A stretch of 64,000 bases of DNA from Durusdinium trenchii (taxonomy: Eukaryota; Sar; Dinophyceae; Suessiales; Symbiodiniaceae), in contig CAXAMN010028928.1 in the NCBI GenBank assembly GCA_963970005.1, forward strand, positions 424,690 through 488,689, in the 5' to 3' direction. Under the pieces are notes generated by a model. The model was not told the DNA's origin. It worked only from the letters and a program-made list of their open reading frames with translations, and ran no database searches. Of this stretch, positions 1 to 10,680 are shown one piece after another (position 1 is the first letter of the stretch; every line of letters begins with the position of its first letter). The translations under genes were made by a program, and so were the position numbers.

Positions 1-181
1 GTTTCAGTCCTGTGGATGCCATCTTTGGGACCTTTCTCCCTGTACAGCTTTTTGCTGAATTTCGTACGCATCGCAAGCTTCTTTGTTTCTTTACTTCAGC
101 TTTCTTTATTTCTTTACTTCAGCTTTCTTGCTCAAACTGACTGCTGCCCGCTATCATCTTCGTCCTCCACCGGTGCTCATC

Positions 182-1404
182 ATGGATGCCCAGTGGCAGC
201 AATATTATTGGAATCATTACTTGCTGCATCAGCAACAGCTCGCTTCGAACGCAGACACCGCCCACTACACACCGACAACCGCCTATGGCCCCATGGGCCA
301 CTCTATTCGCATGCACCAACAGCATCAGGCTCACCCTTACAACCCATCGCCCTCGACATCACCCCTGTCTCACACACCACCATCACACACACCGCCGGCA
401 ACCACCTCTTCAGTCTTTCCACCGCCGCCGCCACCACCACTGCCAACGGCATCACCCACTACACCACAACCGAAATCCTTCCAGCACAGTCCCACCCACT
501 CGGCTCCACCAGCACCTCCTGCAACAGTTCCATTCCCAACTCCAACCATCCAAGAATCCTGGCGCTCCACCGACTCCTGCTGGGACGCCAACGCCGTCCA
601 CGGCCATCAACTCCACCGTCACGTCCAACCCACACAGTGGTCTCGACGGGTGGGGATCGCAGGCTTGCCGACTTTTGAGGTGTTCCCTTGGTTACTGGCG
701 TACCATGGGACCGCGGACTTCACTGCCAGGACACTCAGTCACGGCAAGTTTTGCGGGCTCATTCCTACAAGGAGTGTTGCCGAGTCAGTTTTCACTACCC
801 GGAGATTCGCGATAAGTGTCTGGACTTGGACGCTATCGCCGAGGCCATCCACACCAAAGCCGGCACCACTGTCCCCAACAAAACTACACAAGCACGCGCA
901 TTCCACTCTCCTCTCATCACATTGCTAACCGACCAACTACAAGCCCACTCCCCCGCCGTTGCCGAAGGCTCCGCCATCCGAGCGCTCAAGGCCACCTCTG
1001 ATGATCTTGCCCGAGCACGAGAGAAACTCCAGGCACATGGACTGGAGCTCACGCCCAAGAAGGACACGAGCCGTCCCAGCGCTCCCTCCAACCCCGCACC
1101 CCCTCCCCCACCACACCAACCACCGGCGCTCCCGGACGTGCTTCAACCGTCCTACCCCACCCTCAAGGACGACGCCCCAGAAGCATGGACCGCACCATCC
1201 ATCCAACAATGGATGAAGTCCTTCGAGCCTAAAGTCCAGGAAGCGGCTCAGGAAATCTTGCGTTTACTCCAGACCAGCAAAGTTTCTACAGACCAGCTTA
1301 AAGAAGCCGCCACCCGATACGGCCTCCCCTTGATTCGAGTGAACAAACTCTCGATCAAGAGCCTCCAACACATTGTGAGCGTGGGGGCTGCCATCGCGTG
1401 CTGA
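182..1404 (+). pseudogene. ORF1 of Penelope-like copy 1, proline-rich, frame-broken
   Basis: Probable start is the ATG at 182 (MDAQWQQYYWNHYL), followed by a His/Gln-rich and then Pro/Ser/Thr-rich low-complexity region to about residue 140. The first part reads in the frame of 182; from about 690 the coding signal moves to the frame of 688-1404, so at least one indel lies between 600 and 690. The last ~70 residues form a predicted helical domain (from WTAPSIQQW to GAAIAC) that is conserved in copy 2. It ends at UGA 1402-1404, directly in frame with ORF2. By analogy with other retroelements ORF1 may bind nucleic acid, but I see no zinc knuckle or other named domain. Confidence 0.6.
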
Positions 1405-1413
1405 CTAGCCCTG
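1396..1413 (+). promoter_or_regulatory. Candidate UGA stop-codon readthrough site
   Basis: ORF1 and ORF2 are in one frame separated only by UGA at 1402-1404, in the context GCG TGC TGA CTA GCC. UGA followed by CUA is the classic leaky stop context known from readthrough genes of other systems. Copy 2 keeps the stop at 21008-21006 with the context TGT TGA CTT GCA, and protein similarity continues right through (GAAIAC-stop-LAL against GAAMAC-stop-LAL). The first in-frame ATG of ORF2 comes only after the nuclease motifs, so a separate start is unlikely. Readthrough itself is inference. Confidence 0.6.
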
Positions 1414-4260
1414 AACAGCCAAAGCCAGCCGCATACAACCACACTCCACCAACTCTTCCGTCTCCACCAAGCACTCTCTACTCTCATCCACTTCAGCCAA
1501 TACATCGAGCGTGCAGAGGCCCTCTTTGCTGTGGGCCTCATACACATCACACTTCTCTTTTGCTACCCCTCATCCACCCAACGCTCCCAGCAATGGCGCC
1601 AACGACTTCAACACCTCCACATCCAACCTCACACTTATCATTACCGCAATTTTCTCTCCTCCAACGCAGTCTATGTCAAACTCCACTTCAACACTACCAC
1701 CCCCCAACGATGCTACCACCAACATGGCCACTTTTACATCGGCTCCACTGGCATCGGCATCCCGCACAGGGAACACAACCGTCGTGCAAAACTCAAACAA
1801 TTGCAAAACAACATCCCCATTTCAGCGGAGCTCTCCCTATGCTACTGGCATTCTCACAACAACATCCACCACTTCACACCCATTCAACTTTCCTCACATG
1901 ACACTTACGACCAGGCCTGGATCCAAGAACATTACCTCATTTCCAACTGGATGCCGCCACTCAACTGGCCTTTCATATCCCACCACCTCAAGCTCAAAGC
2001 TCAAGGTTGGCAGTTCACCAAGCACCGTGCTCACTTTTACTCCCGTATGGCCACCCACAAGCGACTTTTCCGGAAGCTCCGCAGACGGCAACATGCCATC
2101 CACGAACCACATCTCTTCACCTCCACTCGACTGCACTCTCTCACACTCCTCCGCAATCTCACCAAACACACCCGATCCTCTTTTGAAGCAGCCAAGCAAC
2201 TGCGCAGCGGCAAACACACTGACCTGGAGGTCTACGCCCTCCGAAGAATGGTATCCAACTTGGAGGAACCTGGCCGGAGTAGAGCACTCCATATCATCAA
2301 TCAAGCCCTCAAGTACCGCAACCTCAGTCCACCCAAGCCAAACATCCCCCTCACCATACCTTTCCTAGCTCACGATCAGTTTCCCAGACACTGCGAGCAG
2401 TGGCTCAAAAGCACAATCCAGCAACACAAACACCTGGCTATCCCGCTCCACCTCCCTACTCACCGTCTGCAGGAAGCGGCCCACAAGACTCTCCGGGCCC
2501 ATTTGCACAATCACCGCACCTGGGAAGACACCCTGCACAACCCTCCGGCCTCCACTGATTTGCCATGCGCTTGCGATCACCTGCAAACCATTCTACTTGA
2601 TCCCACTACACCCACAATCGACAACCATTACATCCTCACTCTTGAACAACTTGCACTACCACAACACCTCCGCATCTTCTTGGCAGCCAATATGAACAGC
2701 ACTTTTTACCCCAGCAAAGCCAGATATTTCCTCACCTTCCAAACAGCTTTCACCAAATGGCTGCGTATTCAAGGCCTACCACCCTCACTCACACAACACT
2801 TGGAGCCATTCCTCCAGCACCAATGGAAGCTCCACACTGACCATTTGAAACAACAACCCCGCTTCACAGCCCGCCTTCTCCGGCAACTCCAGTCATTTCT
2901 GGGCGACCAAGTCGTCCTCCACCATGCTGACCACGAACTACAACAGCTACGCATTTTCTGTCCCCGCCAATACTTCGCCGGGGCGCTCGCCACTTGGCAG
3001 TCACCAGAACTCTTTGCACCTACGCAAACACTCCAACCGTCCAACATCCACGAATACCTGACACATACCATCCCCCCCAGCCTTCGCACACGTTACAAAT
3101 AGGGCTTCAGGAAAGATTTTACGATCCCATACGGCATCGTTCACCTCAAGGAGAAGAAACAGTGGAGGAAAGGCCGCACCATCATCTCGTACTTTCAGTC
3201 CCTCAGTGGCAATCTTCTCCGCACCGCCAGCCGAGCCCTAGACATTATCCTGCAACACCTCCTCCCCCAGCATCCAGGTCAACTATCAATTCCACAATTG
3301 TGGTCCCACTTTCACTGCTACCTCACTGACACACCACCCGACATCCCCCTCCATGCCACCAATGACGATCTTGTTGGCTTCTTCAACTCAGTTCCACAGC
3401 ACCGCCTCATCGACGCCGTTCACTCCCTTGTTCAGCAATGACAACGCCTGAACGACACCCATACTCTGACCGTTGATACTCGAGCCACTGGCAACCCTTT
3501 CCATCATTCCCACATTGGCAGGCACCACCGACGCCACCCTACACAGCGTACCATCCACACCGCAGACATCACGACCATTGTGGCCTACGCGCTTGACACC
3601 TGCATTTTCCGGGCGTGCAACAACACTTACAAGCAAATCCGGGGGGCGGGATTGGCTCCCAGCTCTCCCCTGCCCTTTGCAACGTTGCCATCACCCTCAT
3701 TGAGCATTCCTGGCACCAACTCCACAACAATCTCCTTCAACACACTGCCCTCCACTTCACTTACTACCGCTATGTCGACAACCGTTTCATCGTCCACAAT
3801 GAACACTTCCTGTCACATCACGCCATCCAGACCCTCATCCACAACAACTTTTTCGGCGATCCCGTCGAATTGGAGACGGTGGAAGACTTCCACCTCCTCG
3901 GTTTCAACATTGACCTCCAGCAACGTACCATCACCTACGTACAACCCACCCAACCCTGGAAAATCAGGGACCACACCAGCGCCGGTAGCCAGCGCTTGGC
4001 TCTGTCCGGCTTAGCTTCAAGACTTCACTCCATCTACACCTACACTTTTCCACCTCACAATGCCACCGCTGCGGCTGAAGCTTTGGTCAACCTCTACGCC
4101 CAAAAAGGGCATAACCTGCAAGCGTGCAGGCGGTTTTTGAGAAAAAGATCCGCGTTTTCCACCGCTCGCTCTGTGCGCCGATTACGGCGTTTTGTGTGTG
4201 TCACACCCTGGCTCTAAGGGTTTCCACCTGTTTTACTTTTCCACCACCACCCAGATTTTC
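1405..4260 (+). pseudogene. ORF2: GIY-YIG endonuclease plus reverse transcriptase, broken
   Basis: The nuclease shows VYVKL (GIY position), FYIGSTG (YIG), an REHNRR arginine cluster and a WIQEHYLISNW segment with the catalytic-type Glu and a following Asn, about residues 75-200. A short PCACDH Cys pair follows in the middle. The RT part has KKQWRKGRTIISY, motif A NDDLVGFFNSVP, GIGSQLSPALCN, and the catalytic box YRYVDNRF, where YVDN replaces the usual YVDD. Breaks: TAG at 3100 and TGA at 3439, both where copy 2 has Trp; loss of one base in the G run near 3650; a frame change near 4170. Copy 2 shows that the C-terminus continues to about 4260 (CADYGVLCVSHPGSKGF frame). Expected role is target-primed reverse transcription. 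Confidence 0.75.
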
Positions 4261-4331
4261 TATCCAAAGCAGGGGGCTCACGGGTCTGTTCCTGGCGTGA
4301 GCCAACGAAGCTCCAGGTTCAGACTAGGATA

Positions 4332-4353
4332 TCGAAAGAGGACGCTCTTTCGA
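4332..4353. other. Perfect hairpin, 9-bp stem and 4-nt loop
   Basis: TCGAAAGAG and CTCTTTCGA flank the loop GACG. It lies just downstream of ORF2 of the Penelope-like copy 1, so it could belong to the 3' untranslated region. No equivalent was recognised beside copy 2. Confidence 0.4.
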
Positions 4354-4380
4354 CGCACCTGCAACCTGAACTTTTGACCA

Positions 4381-4942
4381 CGCTGTCTAATTTGCTTTGT
4401 TTGATTCCATGGTTCTTCATGCTACCTACCCCAAAAAAACAGGTTTCCCGCCGCTGTGCAGCCGCTTCACCTTGCACTTGCTGTGAAACATTGATTAAAC
4501 AATACTGTTTTGCGGACTTATGCGCCTTTCCGTTCCCTCACCTTCCTTCCCATCGTGGCAATTGAGTTAACTGAAAACCCAAGTTCGAAGTGTGTGTGTG
4601 TGTGTGTCAAACCCCGTTTACAGGGGCACTAGACCTATCTTCTTTACCTACTTCTTGTACAGTTCCCAGCAGGGGGCACCAGGGGTGCTGATGAGACCGG
4701 TGCTAACAAAGACGCTCATCAGTCACCTGTGATACAGTTGGAGACGTCCAGCTGCGTACCTGCCAATTTTTCAAGCTTGAAGTTAAACTATACCGTTTAG
4801 GCGGGCTCATTCACTTTTTCCGTTCCTCGCAGGGCCATTTTACAGGTTGAGCGCTCTAGACTGGTATTGCAGTAGCTAACTCTAAAGTGTTAATGCTCAC
4901 CGCGCATCTCTGAACTGCAGCTCCGCGGAGCACTCATCTTAA
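4381..4942. other. Non-coding stretch with GT microsatellite and an inverted repeat
   Basis: No gene seen. It holds a short GT run at 4591-4607 and an 8-bp perfect inverted repeat, CTGATGAG at 4688-4695 and CTCATCAG at 4715-4722 with a 19-nt loop. It may include the 3' tail of the element before it. Confidence 0.5.
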
Positions 4943-5118
4943 GTGTGTGTGTGTGTGTGTTGTTGGTGGTTGGTAGTAGTTGGTGGTGGTTGGTAGTAGT
5001 TGGTGGTGGTTGGTGGTTGGCGGATGGGTGGTGGTTGGTTGGTGGTGGTTGGTTGGTGGTTGGTTGGTGGTTGGTGGTTGGTGGTTGGTGATTGGTGGTG
5101 GTTGGTTTGTGTGTATTG
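4943..5118. repeat. GT run followed by TTGG/TGG low-complexity repeat
   Basis: A GT microsatellite runs into irregular repeats of GGTTGGTGGT and GTAGTTGGTG. Long open frames on both strands here encode only His/Pro/Thr/Asn or Trp/Val/Gly strings and are composition artefacts. Confidence 0.85.
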
Positions 5119-7532
5119 TGAGTGATGCTCTTGTGTGTGTGAGTGATGGAAGGAGGACGGGAGGCGGAGGAGGAAGACCGAGCGGATACAGCACTAAAAC
5201 AAAAAAACCGCACATCAATGTGGTGAAAAAACAAAAAACAACCAACAGTGTGAATAAATTGCTTAGTCTGGTGTTTGCTTCAAGTGCTTGAGTTCCAGTT
5301 TGAGTTTGGTGTTGACTCACCCGCTGCTTTTTGGTGGGTTGTGGGCCCAAAGCAGGAGACAATCCTGGGAAGCCAGACATGTACCATCTAGGCTCCACAC
5401 ACTCTAGGGGCCAGGGCCTAGGAGCCTATCAGGGCGTAGGGTGTCTAGAGTCTAGGGCCTAGGGACCAAAATTGCCAGCTAGCTAGGGCTAGGGTGGGCT
5501 GGAACCTGCGTTTTCCCTCAGAAAAAAAAGAACAATCCAGACTCAAATCCTCTGTTGCTGAGTCCAGATTTGTTTTTTCCTCTGTTCAACCTTCTGCTAT
5601 TTGAGTCTCAGTTGAGTGTGTTTTTGTGTTTGGTTTTGAGTTCTGGTTTTGGGCTGAGTCTAGGTTTGCTTTTTGTGTTTGTTTTTTTGAGTATTTGTTC
5701 TCTTTTGATTTTTTCATCTCAAACCTCTTCTGTGTGTTCGTTAGGTTTCTTGTACCGCAACAATGGATTACATCCGCCTTTGTGCCGTGGGCCCATCTGG
5801 ATCAATCTGGCGCCAAAGCTCGTGAATATCGAGGAATATTCGGAGCTGCTGCATCAGCTCCTCCCAAGAAGAACACAACTTGGGACAACAAGGAGTTATG
5901 GCAATGGATTCCTTGTTGAACTCATTACAACTAGGTCCTCATTGTGGTCAAACATGGTGTCCATTCCCTTTTTACCCCGGTATAGCTGCAAGTTCTGCAT
6001 CATCTCCGTACCTAACGCGCATCAACCAGCCGCAGGGATGCCGTCACGCTGTCACTCGGTTGGTCAACCTTCAAAATGACTATATATCTAAAGTCTACAG
6101 CACGATACAACACCCGTTGAGCGTCACGGAGCAAAGAATAAAGCTGGCAAGTGAGCGCTGAAGCTCCAAGTTACGCAAGTCGTCTTGAAGCTCGTCGATG
6201 ATTGAAGGCTTCAGCTCAGGTTGGACTGATACATTTGGGCAAATTGCTTGGAAATGAAGTGTCCTGCCAGGTGCGCTACAAAGCCGGCATGAGATTGCAG
6301 GCTGCAGAACCCATAGATGTAAGATGATGAAAGCAAAACTGAGCTCAAAAATGAATCAGATTGTCTTTTCAGGAGGGCCTCTCTTCATCTTGAGCATGGA
6401 GGAACCTTTCCCAGGCTGGCTCATTTGCACTCTCATCATCATCCAAGTCCTCAACTCACTCAGTTGCAGCAAATCTTTGCGGTATGCCGCAACCTCTGAC
6501 AAAAGCGAAAGCTGGCTGCAGGCATCAAAACAGGTTCTATTTTTTGCGGCAAGGGCACGTAGGCAATGCACGCTGGGTGGTGGTTTTGCCGGTTAGCCCA
6601 CACATTCTTGTCATTGAAAACCACCTGGCGCACCAGCATCTATTGGTATCGGATGCTCGAGATTGCTGTGAAACCTCACCGTGGGTGGCATTAAGGTGCT
6701 CAAAGGCAGGCACCCCAACATGTCCTGCAAAATATTGTGTTCCTAATAAGGTACATTCTATATACTTGGGTGGCATTGCTGAGATGCTGGGCTTGTTGTG
6801 GACGCTGGTGAGGCTGCAGATCTATGGGCATTGGATATGTGCGCTACATAGTATGCTTTTGCGCCGGTGTGTCAGCGTTGCGGCTACGCCAACATGCAGC
6901 ATATTGTTGGGGGCGAAGCTGCTTGCATTGCAGGCCAGATGATGCAAGTCTGAAAACATAGTTGGAGTTTTCTAGTATTCCGTGCCTAGTCTCCTAATGC
7001 ACAACAAAGATCAACAATGCACTTCACAAATGGATCTGAGCCACCTTGGGTGTTCGGTTCATGTGGCGGGTCTTTACTGCAAGCTTCTCAATTCAAGCCA
7101 CTGACACGACAAAAACAATGACACAGATACTTTGGAAATCATGGAAGAAATCAGGGATAACATGAACAAAGGCAAGTGGAAACACACCACGCGAACCCCG
7201 CAGCTGTGTGGTGACAGTCCAAGCACGCATGCAGCATGAGAGCACGGTGTGAACCAAAACAAACGGAAGTGCTGGGGGTTGCCCAACCTCTTTCATGACA
7301 TAAGATAGCCGGCACATGGCTACAGGAGGCGTAAACACCAAGGGATCATCGTAATTACATCCTAAGAATACTGCAGTGCAATGCCAACAAATCTTAAACT
7401 ATGCCACCTGGCCAAGTAAGAATCGGGAGCCATCAAGAAAGGAGACGTGAAATCGCAAAGGAGACAAGTGGAAGGCATAGGCAAACAAGCAGAATTAAAA
7501 AGTAAATATACTTTAGAGGGAGGGGACGAAAG
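5119..7532. other. No recognised gene; CTAGGG-rich segment at 5390-5500
   Basis: From 5390 to 5500 the sequence is rich in variants of CTAGGGCCTAGGG, a motif that recurs near 26550 (AGTCTAGGGCCTAGGGG). The rest holds open frames up to 174 codons with no recognisable motif and no supporting similarity inside the window. I see no gene I can support. Confidence 0.4.
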
Positions 7533-7537
7533 CCAGC
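7533..7537. repeat. Target-site duplication of element A, left copy (CCAGC)
   Basis: CCAGC immediately precedes the left LTR and is matched exactly by CCAGC at 16123-16127 after the right LTR. A 5-bp duplication is normal for copia integrases. Confidence 0.88.
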
Positions 7538-7654
7538 TGTCAAGAAAACGCGGCCCTTCTTTCACGCTGGTTTCGCACTGATAAGAACAGATACTGTTCT
7601 CTGCTTTACATGTGTGCGTGTCATCTAGTGCAGGGGCCATGCTAAGTTTTCACA
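7538..7654 (-). repeat. 3' LTR of element A (117 bp)
   Basis: Near-identical to 15974-16122 apart from one G/C substitution and absence of 32 bp that the other LTR has after its bases GGTTTCG. Termini are TG and CA. In element orientation it is preceded by a short purine-rich tract (7655-7664). Confidence 0.9.
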
Positions 7655-7664
7655 CCCCGCCTTA
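7655..7664 (-). promoter_or_regulatory. Polypurine tract of element A
   Basis: On the minus strand the sequence is TAAGGCGGGG and it directly abuts the TGTG start of the 3' LTR. This is where plus-strand synthesis would be primed. Confidence 0.55.
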
Positions 7665-7717
7665 GAACTTGGCGTAGTTAGCCATGTTCTACTTTTCAAA
7701 CTTAAAATTCCAAATTC

Positions 7718-9740
7718 TCAACCGTCGCCTAGGTCTCTACCGGCTTCTTCTTCTTCTTGGTTCATCTCTCCGGGAGACACAATCCGCAATGCCGTCGAGC
7801 TTTCACCTGGATTGTACTCGAATTCACTGCTCGAAGAAATCATCTGTGCTTCATTCCAGGTCTCAAAATCACTCATTTCTGAACCACGGGAACGGAGTCG
7901 GGGAATCGACTGTGGCTCAGATTCTGCTTCTTCATTCTCTCCAGCATTGCGTGCAACATGTTGGTCATCATGCATGGCGCTTGTTGGTCTTGTTTCACGA
8001 ACAACTTCTGTACCATGACCTGTGTGCTCATCGTCATGGAAAAAGGTATCAGACCTTCCGCTCTCCTCAAACTTCATGAAAACATATGATGCAGCCATGT
8101 ATGCATGTGGATCTTGCTTCTGGCATAGCAACAACAGATCTTGGAGATTGTCGTAAGTGTGCCTAATCTTCCGAATGTCTCGATGATAGGCTGGATTCTG
8201 CATCTGTTGTAGCTCTTGCAAATGTTCTGCTACAGCTGTACAAATGAGCGTCAGATCTGACTCAAGGCCAAACGACACGCACCTCATCTGGAATGCCATC
8301 TAAGTTCCACTTGTACATTGTGCACTCTGATCCTGGGATCATTACACTCACAGGTCTATCTGGCGACCTGTCTGTGCGCTCTCTTCTCACACGCTCAGTC
8401 TGGATTCGCAGGGCTTCTGCAATCATGCCGGTCGTTGCCCTGTACCTCGTCGAACTCGAAGACTGTGCAGGTCTTGACATTCCTGAAGGTTGCGCATGTT
8501 CTTCACCTTCTTGATCAATTGCATCTTGCTCATGATCATCTTCTGGGTTCACCATCTCATGATGCGCCTCTTCTCGAATCCTCCTCCTTCGGGGTTCTGC
8601 CTCTGTGTCTTCTTCTTGTTCCTCATAGGTGTTCCATCGACTTGATCCACCTTTCTGGAAACCTTTTGCCATTGCATGGGACCAGGAGTCACGGTCATCC
8701 TCATCATACTCCCATATTGTTTCTTCACCTCCATGCGAAATCGGTCTGGGTGTATCTCCTCTTGTTGCTGTATCTCTCATTGCAAAATACCCATCACCCA
8801 AATCGGTCACATCTCTTCCGGCAAAATGGGATCTCTCATCACTCTCTTCATGGGATTCACCACTATCGTCAGGTTGGGAAGTTGCAGTGTTTTCTTCCAC
8901 AGACCTGACAACACTCCTGCCCCATCGAATGCTGGCACGAAGTCGGTCATATGCTTCTCTGGAATTTGCCAACTGAACCCGCATCACCTGAATGTTGTAA
9001 ATGAAAACTGCGAGCACAAATGTCAGCACTGCAATCATCACACAGAGGATCAAAATGCTCCTGCTGTTGTTCTTCACTGCTTGTGTCATCCCATCACAGG
9101 TGTCATCCGTGTTCTCTTGGCATCCCTTCAACAGTCCTGCTGTTACCATCAACTGCACAATGCGTCGAATGTTCACATGTTGATGGAAATCACCTCCAAA
9201 GCTTGCACTGGAAAGACCAATCATCTTGCACAAGTACTCTCGTCTCTCCTTGCTAAGTGCTTTGGTATTCAAATCTGCAGGGTTGTCTCTTGTGGCTATC
9301 CTTCCAATCTTAAACCAACCACGTCTCATGGCCTCTTGGCCCCATAGGATTCGCGTGCATAGATGCTTTGCACGTCCAGGACCAAGGCGTTGGAAGAATG
9401 CCTGGGCACTTGTGGAATCCAAAAACAACTTCATCTCGATGTTGGAATCTCCACCTAACTGTGGTTTGCATCCAAGCAAGAACTGGAGTGGTTGCTTCAC
9501 TGCAATCCCTTCGGCCAAAAGTCCAGTTGCTGCTAAAATCTCAGCCTCCATGCTAGACAATGCAACTGAAAGTTGACCTCTGCTGTGGGAATGGACGCAA
9601 TGCCCATTATGGAAAATCAGGCCCGAACTGGTGCTTCTTCTTGTGCTCTTAGAACTTGCCCAATCCGAGTCACTGAACAACTCAATGTTGTGTGCTTTTG
9701 CGGCTTGCTTTGCAGTCTGGATCTAGATGTTTCCAACGAT
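7718..9740 (-). pseudogene. Element A RNase H and long C-terminal extension with membrane segment
   Basis: The RNase H region starts with ELFSDSDWASSKSTRRS and continues with LSSMEAEILAA, the Asp and Glu positions of copia RNase H, ending near DNPADLNTKAL. After it comes an unusual extension: a strong transmembrane helix (ILILCVMIAVLTFVLAVFIY), a coiled-coil-like stretch (VQLANSREAYDRL), then a charged, Ser/Glu/Arg-rich tail. The frame closes at 8262, but a second open frame (8299-7718) overlaps it and starts with protein-like sequence, so a 1-nt break probably splits one extension of about 500 residues. What the extension does is unknown; an envelope-like or membrane-targeting role is only a guess. 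Confidence 0.75.
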
Positions 9741-10680
9741 TGAACACTGTATTGTATGCTTCTGCACGTTCAAATCTGAGACTCATGTCGGCAGTGTTCT
9801 GGAGATATCCAGTCAACTTCTTTACTGCAGCCATTGCCGTCTTTGTAGGGTTCATCATGTAAGAGGACAAAAGGCGAACAGCATGTTGAATGTCCAACCT
9901 CTCCTGGCTGATGTAGAGGCATACTCCCAAAGCGGATCGAAATGTCTGAGCTTCAGGAGCTTCAAGAATTTCTTCCTTGTTCACATTCTTGGAATCGAAC
10001 AAGTCTAGTGAGGCGTGCGAGGGTACACTTCTTCCCCGCCTGTCTTGCAGCTTGAGCAATGTCACCAGCTTTGGAATGTACTTGGAACTGGTTGCAACTT
10101 CCAATCCATCTTCGTCGAAAGAAATCTGTCTCTTCAAGTAAAACAATGTACCTGGCTTCTCCAGTCCAAACGGTCCTTCAATCTTCAACTTCAAGATCTT
10201 GCCAAAATGATCGAAGAAAGCTTCATGTGCTTCTTCATTGGCCACCAAAATGATGTCATCAATGTGGACTGAAAGAAACTGGTTGCCGCTTTCATGTCGG
10301 TACAATGTCCCACCTTGAAAGGAATGGAATTTGAACTCATTGCACAATGTTCCAAAATGCTTGCGCCACTCTAATGCTGCATTGCGTTGTCCTGGCAAAC
10401 ACCGGGTGAGCTTCCAGTGTGTCAACTCTGGCCTTTGCAGGATGTCCCTAATCCATCTCGGCACCTCAATGATCACCAGATCTTTCTGCACCACTTGCAG
10501 AAAACGTCACTGACATCCATCACTGAGACCAGTAAATTCATTGTCACTGCCAGGGAGAGCAAAAGCTTCACAAACACCAATGGACTTGTTGGGCTAAAGG
10601 TGTCAGCTGTCGATGCTGCACCACTGCGGAATTCGCGAGCAACAAGCCTTGCTCTGCGCACCCAACATCCTTCTCTGAAC
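9682..10680 (-). pseudogene. Element A reverse transcriptase
   Basis: Copia-type RT with WVRRARLVAREF at its start, motif A MDVSDVF, then LVIIEVPRWIRDILQ and the catalytic box VHIDDIILV. A thumb-like region with YIPKLVTLLKL and LGVCLYISQERLDI follows. Two frame breaks are visible: one base is missing in a T run near 10508, inside motif A (DVF then LQVVQKDL in another frame), and another lies near 9720 before RNase H. It would copy element RNA into cDNA in cytoplasmic particles. The breaks are single-base and could be assembly errors. Confidence 0.85.

Larger units (their letters stand above)
182..4260 (+). mobile_element. Penelope-like retroelement, copy 1 (GIY-YIG nuclease N-terminal to RT)
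   Basis: A retroelement body made of a proline-rich ORF1 and an ORF2 that carries a GIY-YIG-type nuclease followed by a reverse transcriptase. The same order of domains, with clear protein similarity throughout ORF2 and the end of ORF1, recurs on the other strand at 18124-21265, which shows it is a dispersed repeat family. GIY-YIG plus RT is the hallmark of Penelope-like elements; in most the nuclease is C-terminal, but N-terminal forms are known. The assignment is from motifs only. Ends are uncertain: no terminal repeat or target duplication was found. The copy is dead as read, with at least two extra stops and two or more frame breaks in ORF2. Confidence 0.75.

Noticed and set aside
4687..4722. 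Possible hammerhead ribozyme (starts CTGATGAG)
   Set aside because: The GAAA core and the matching stem III were not found; only a simple 8-bp inverted repeat remains.
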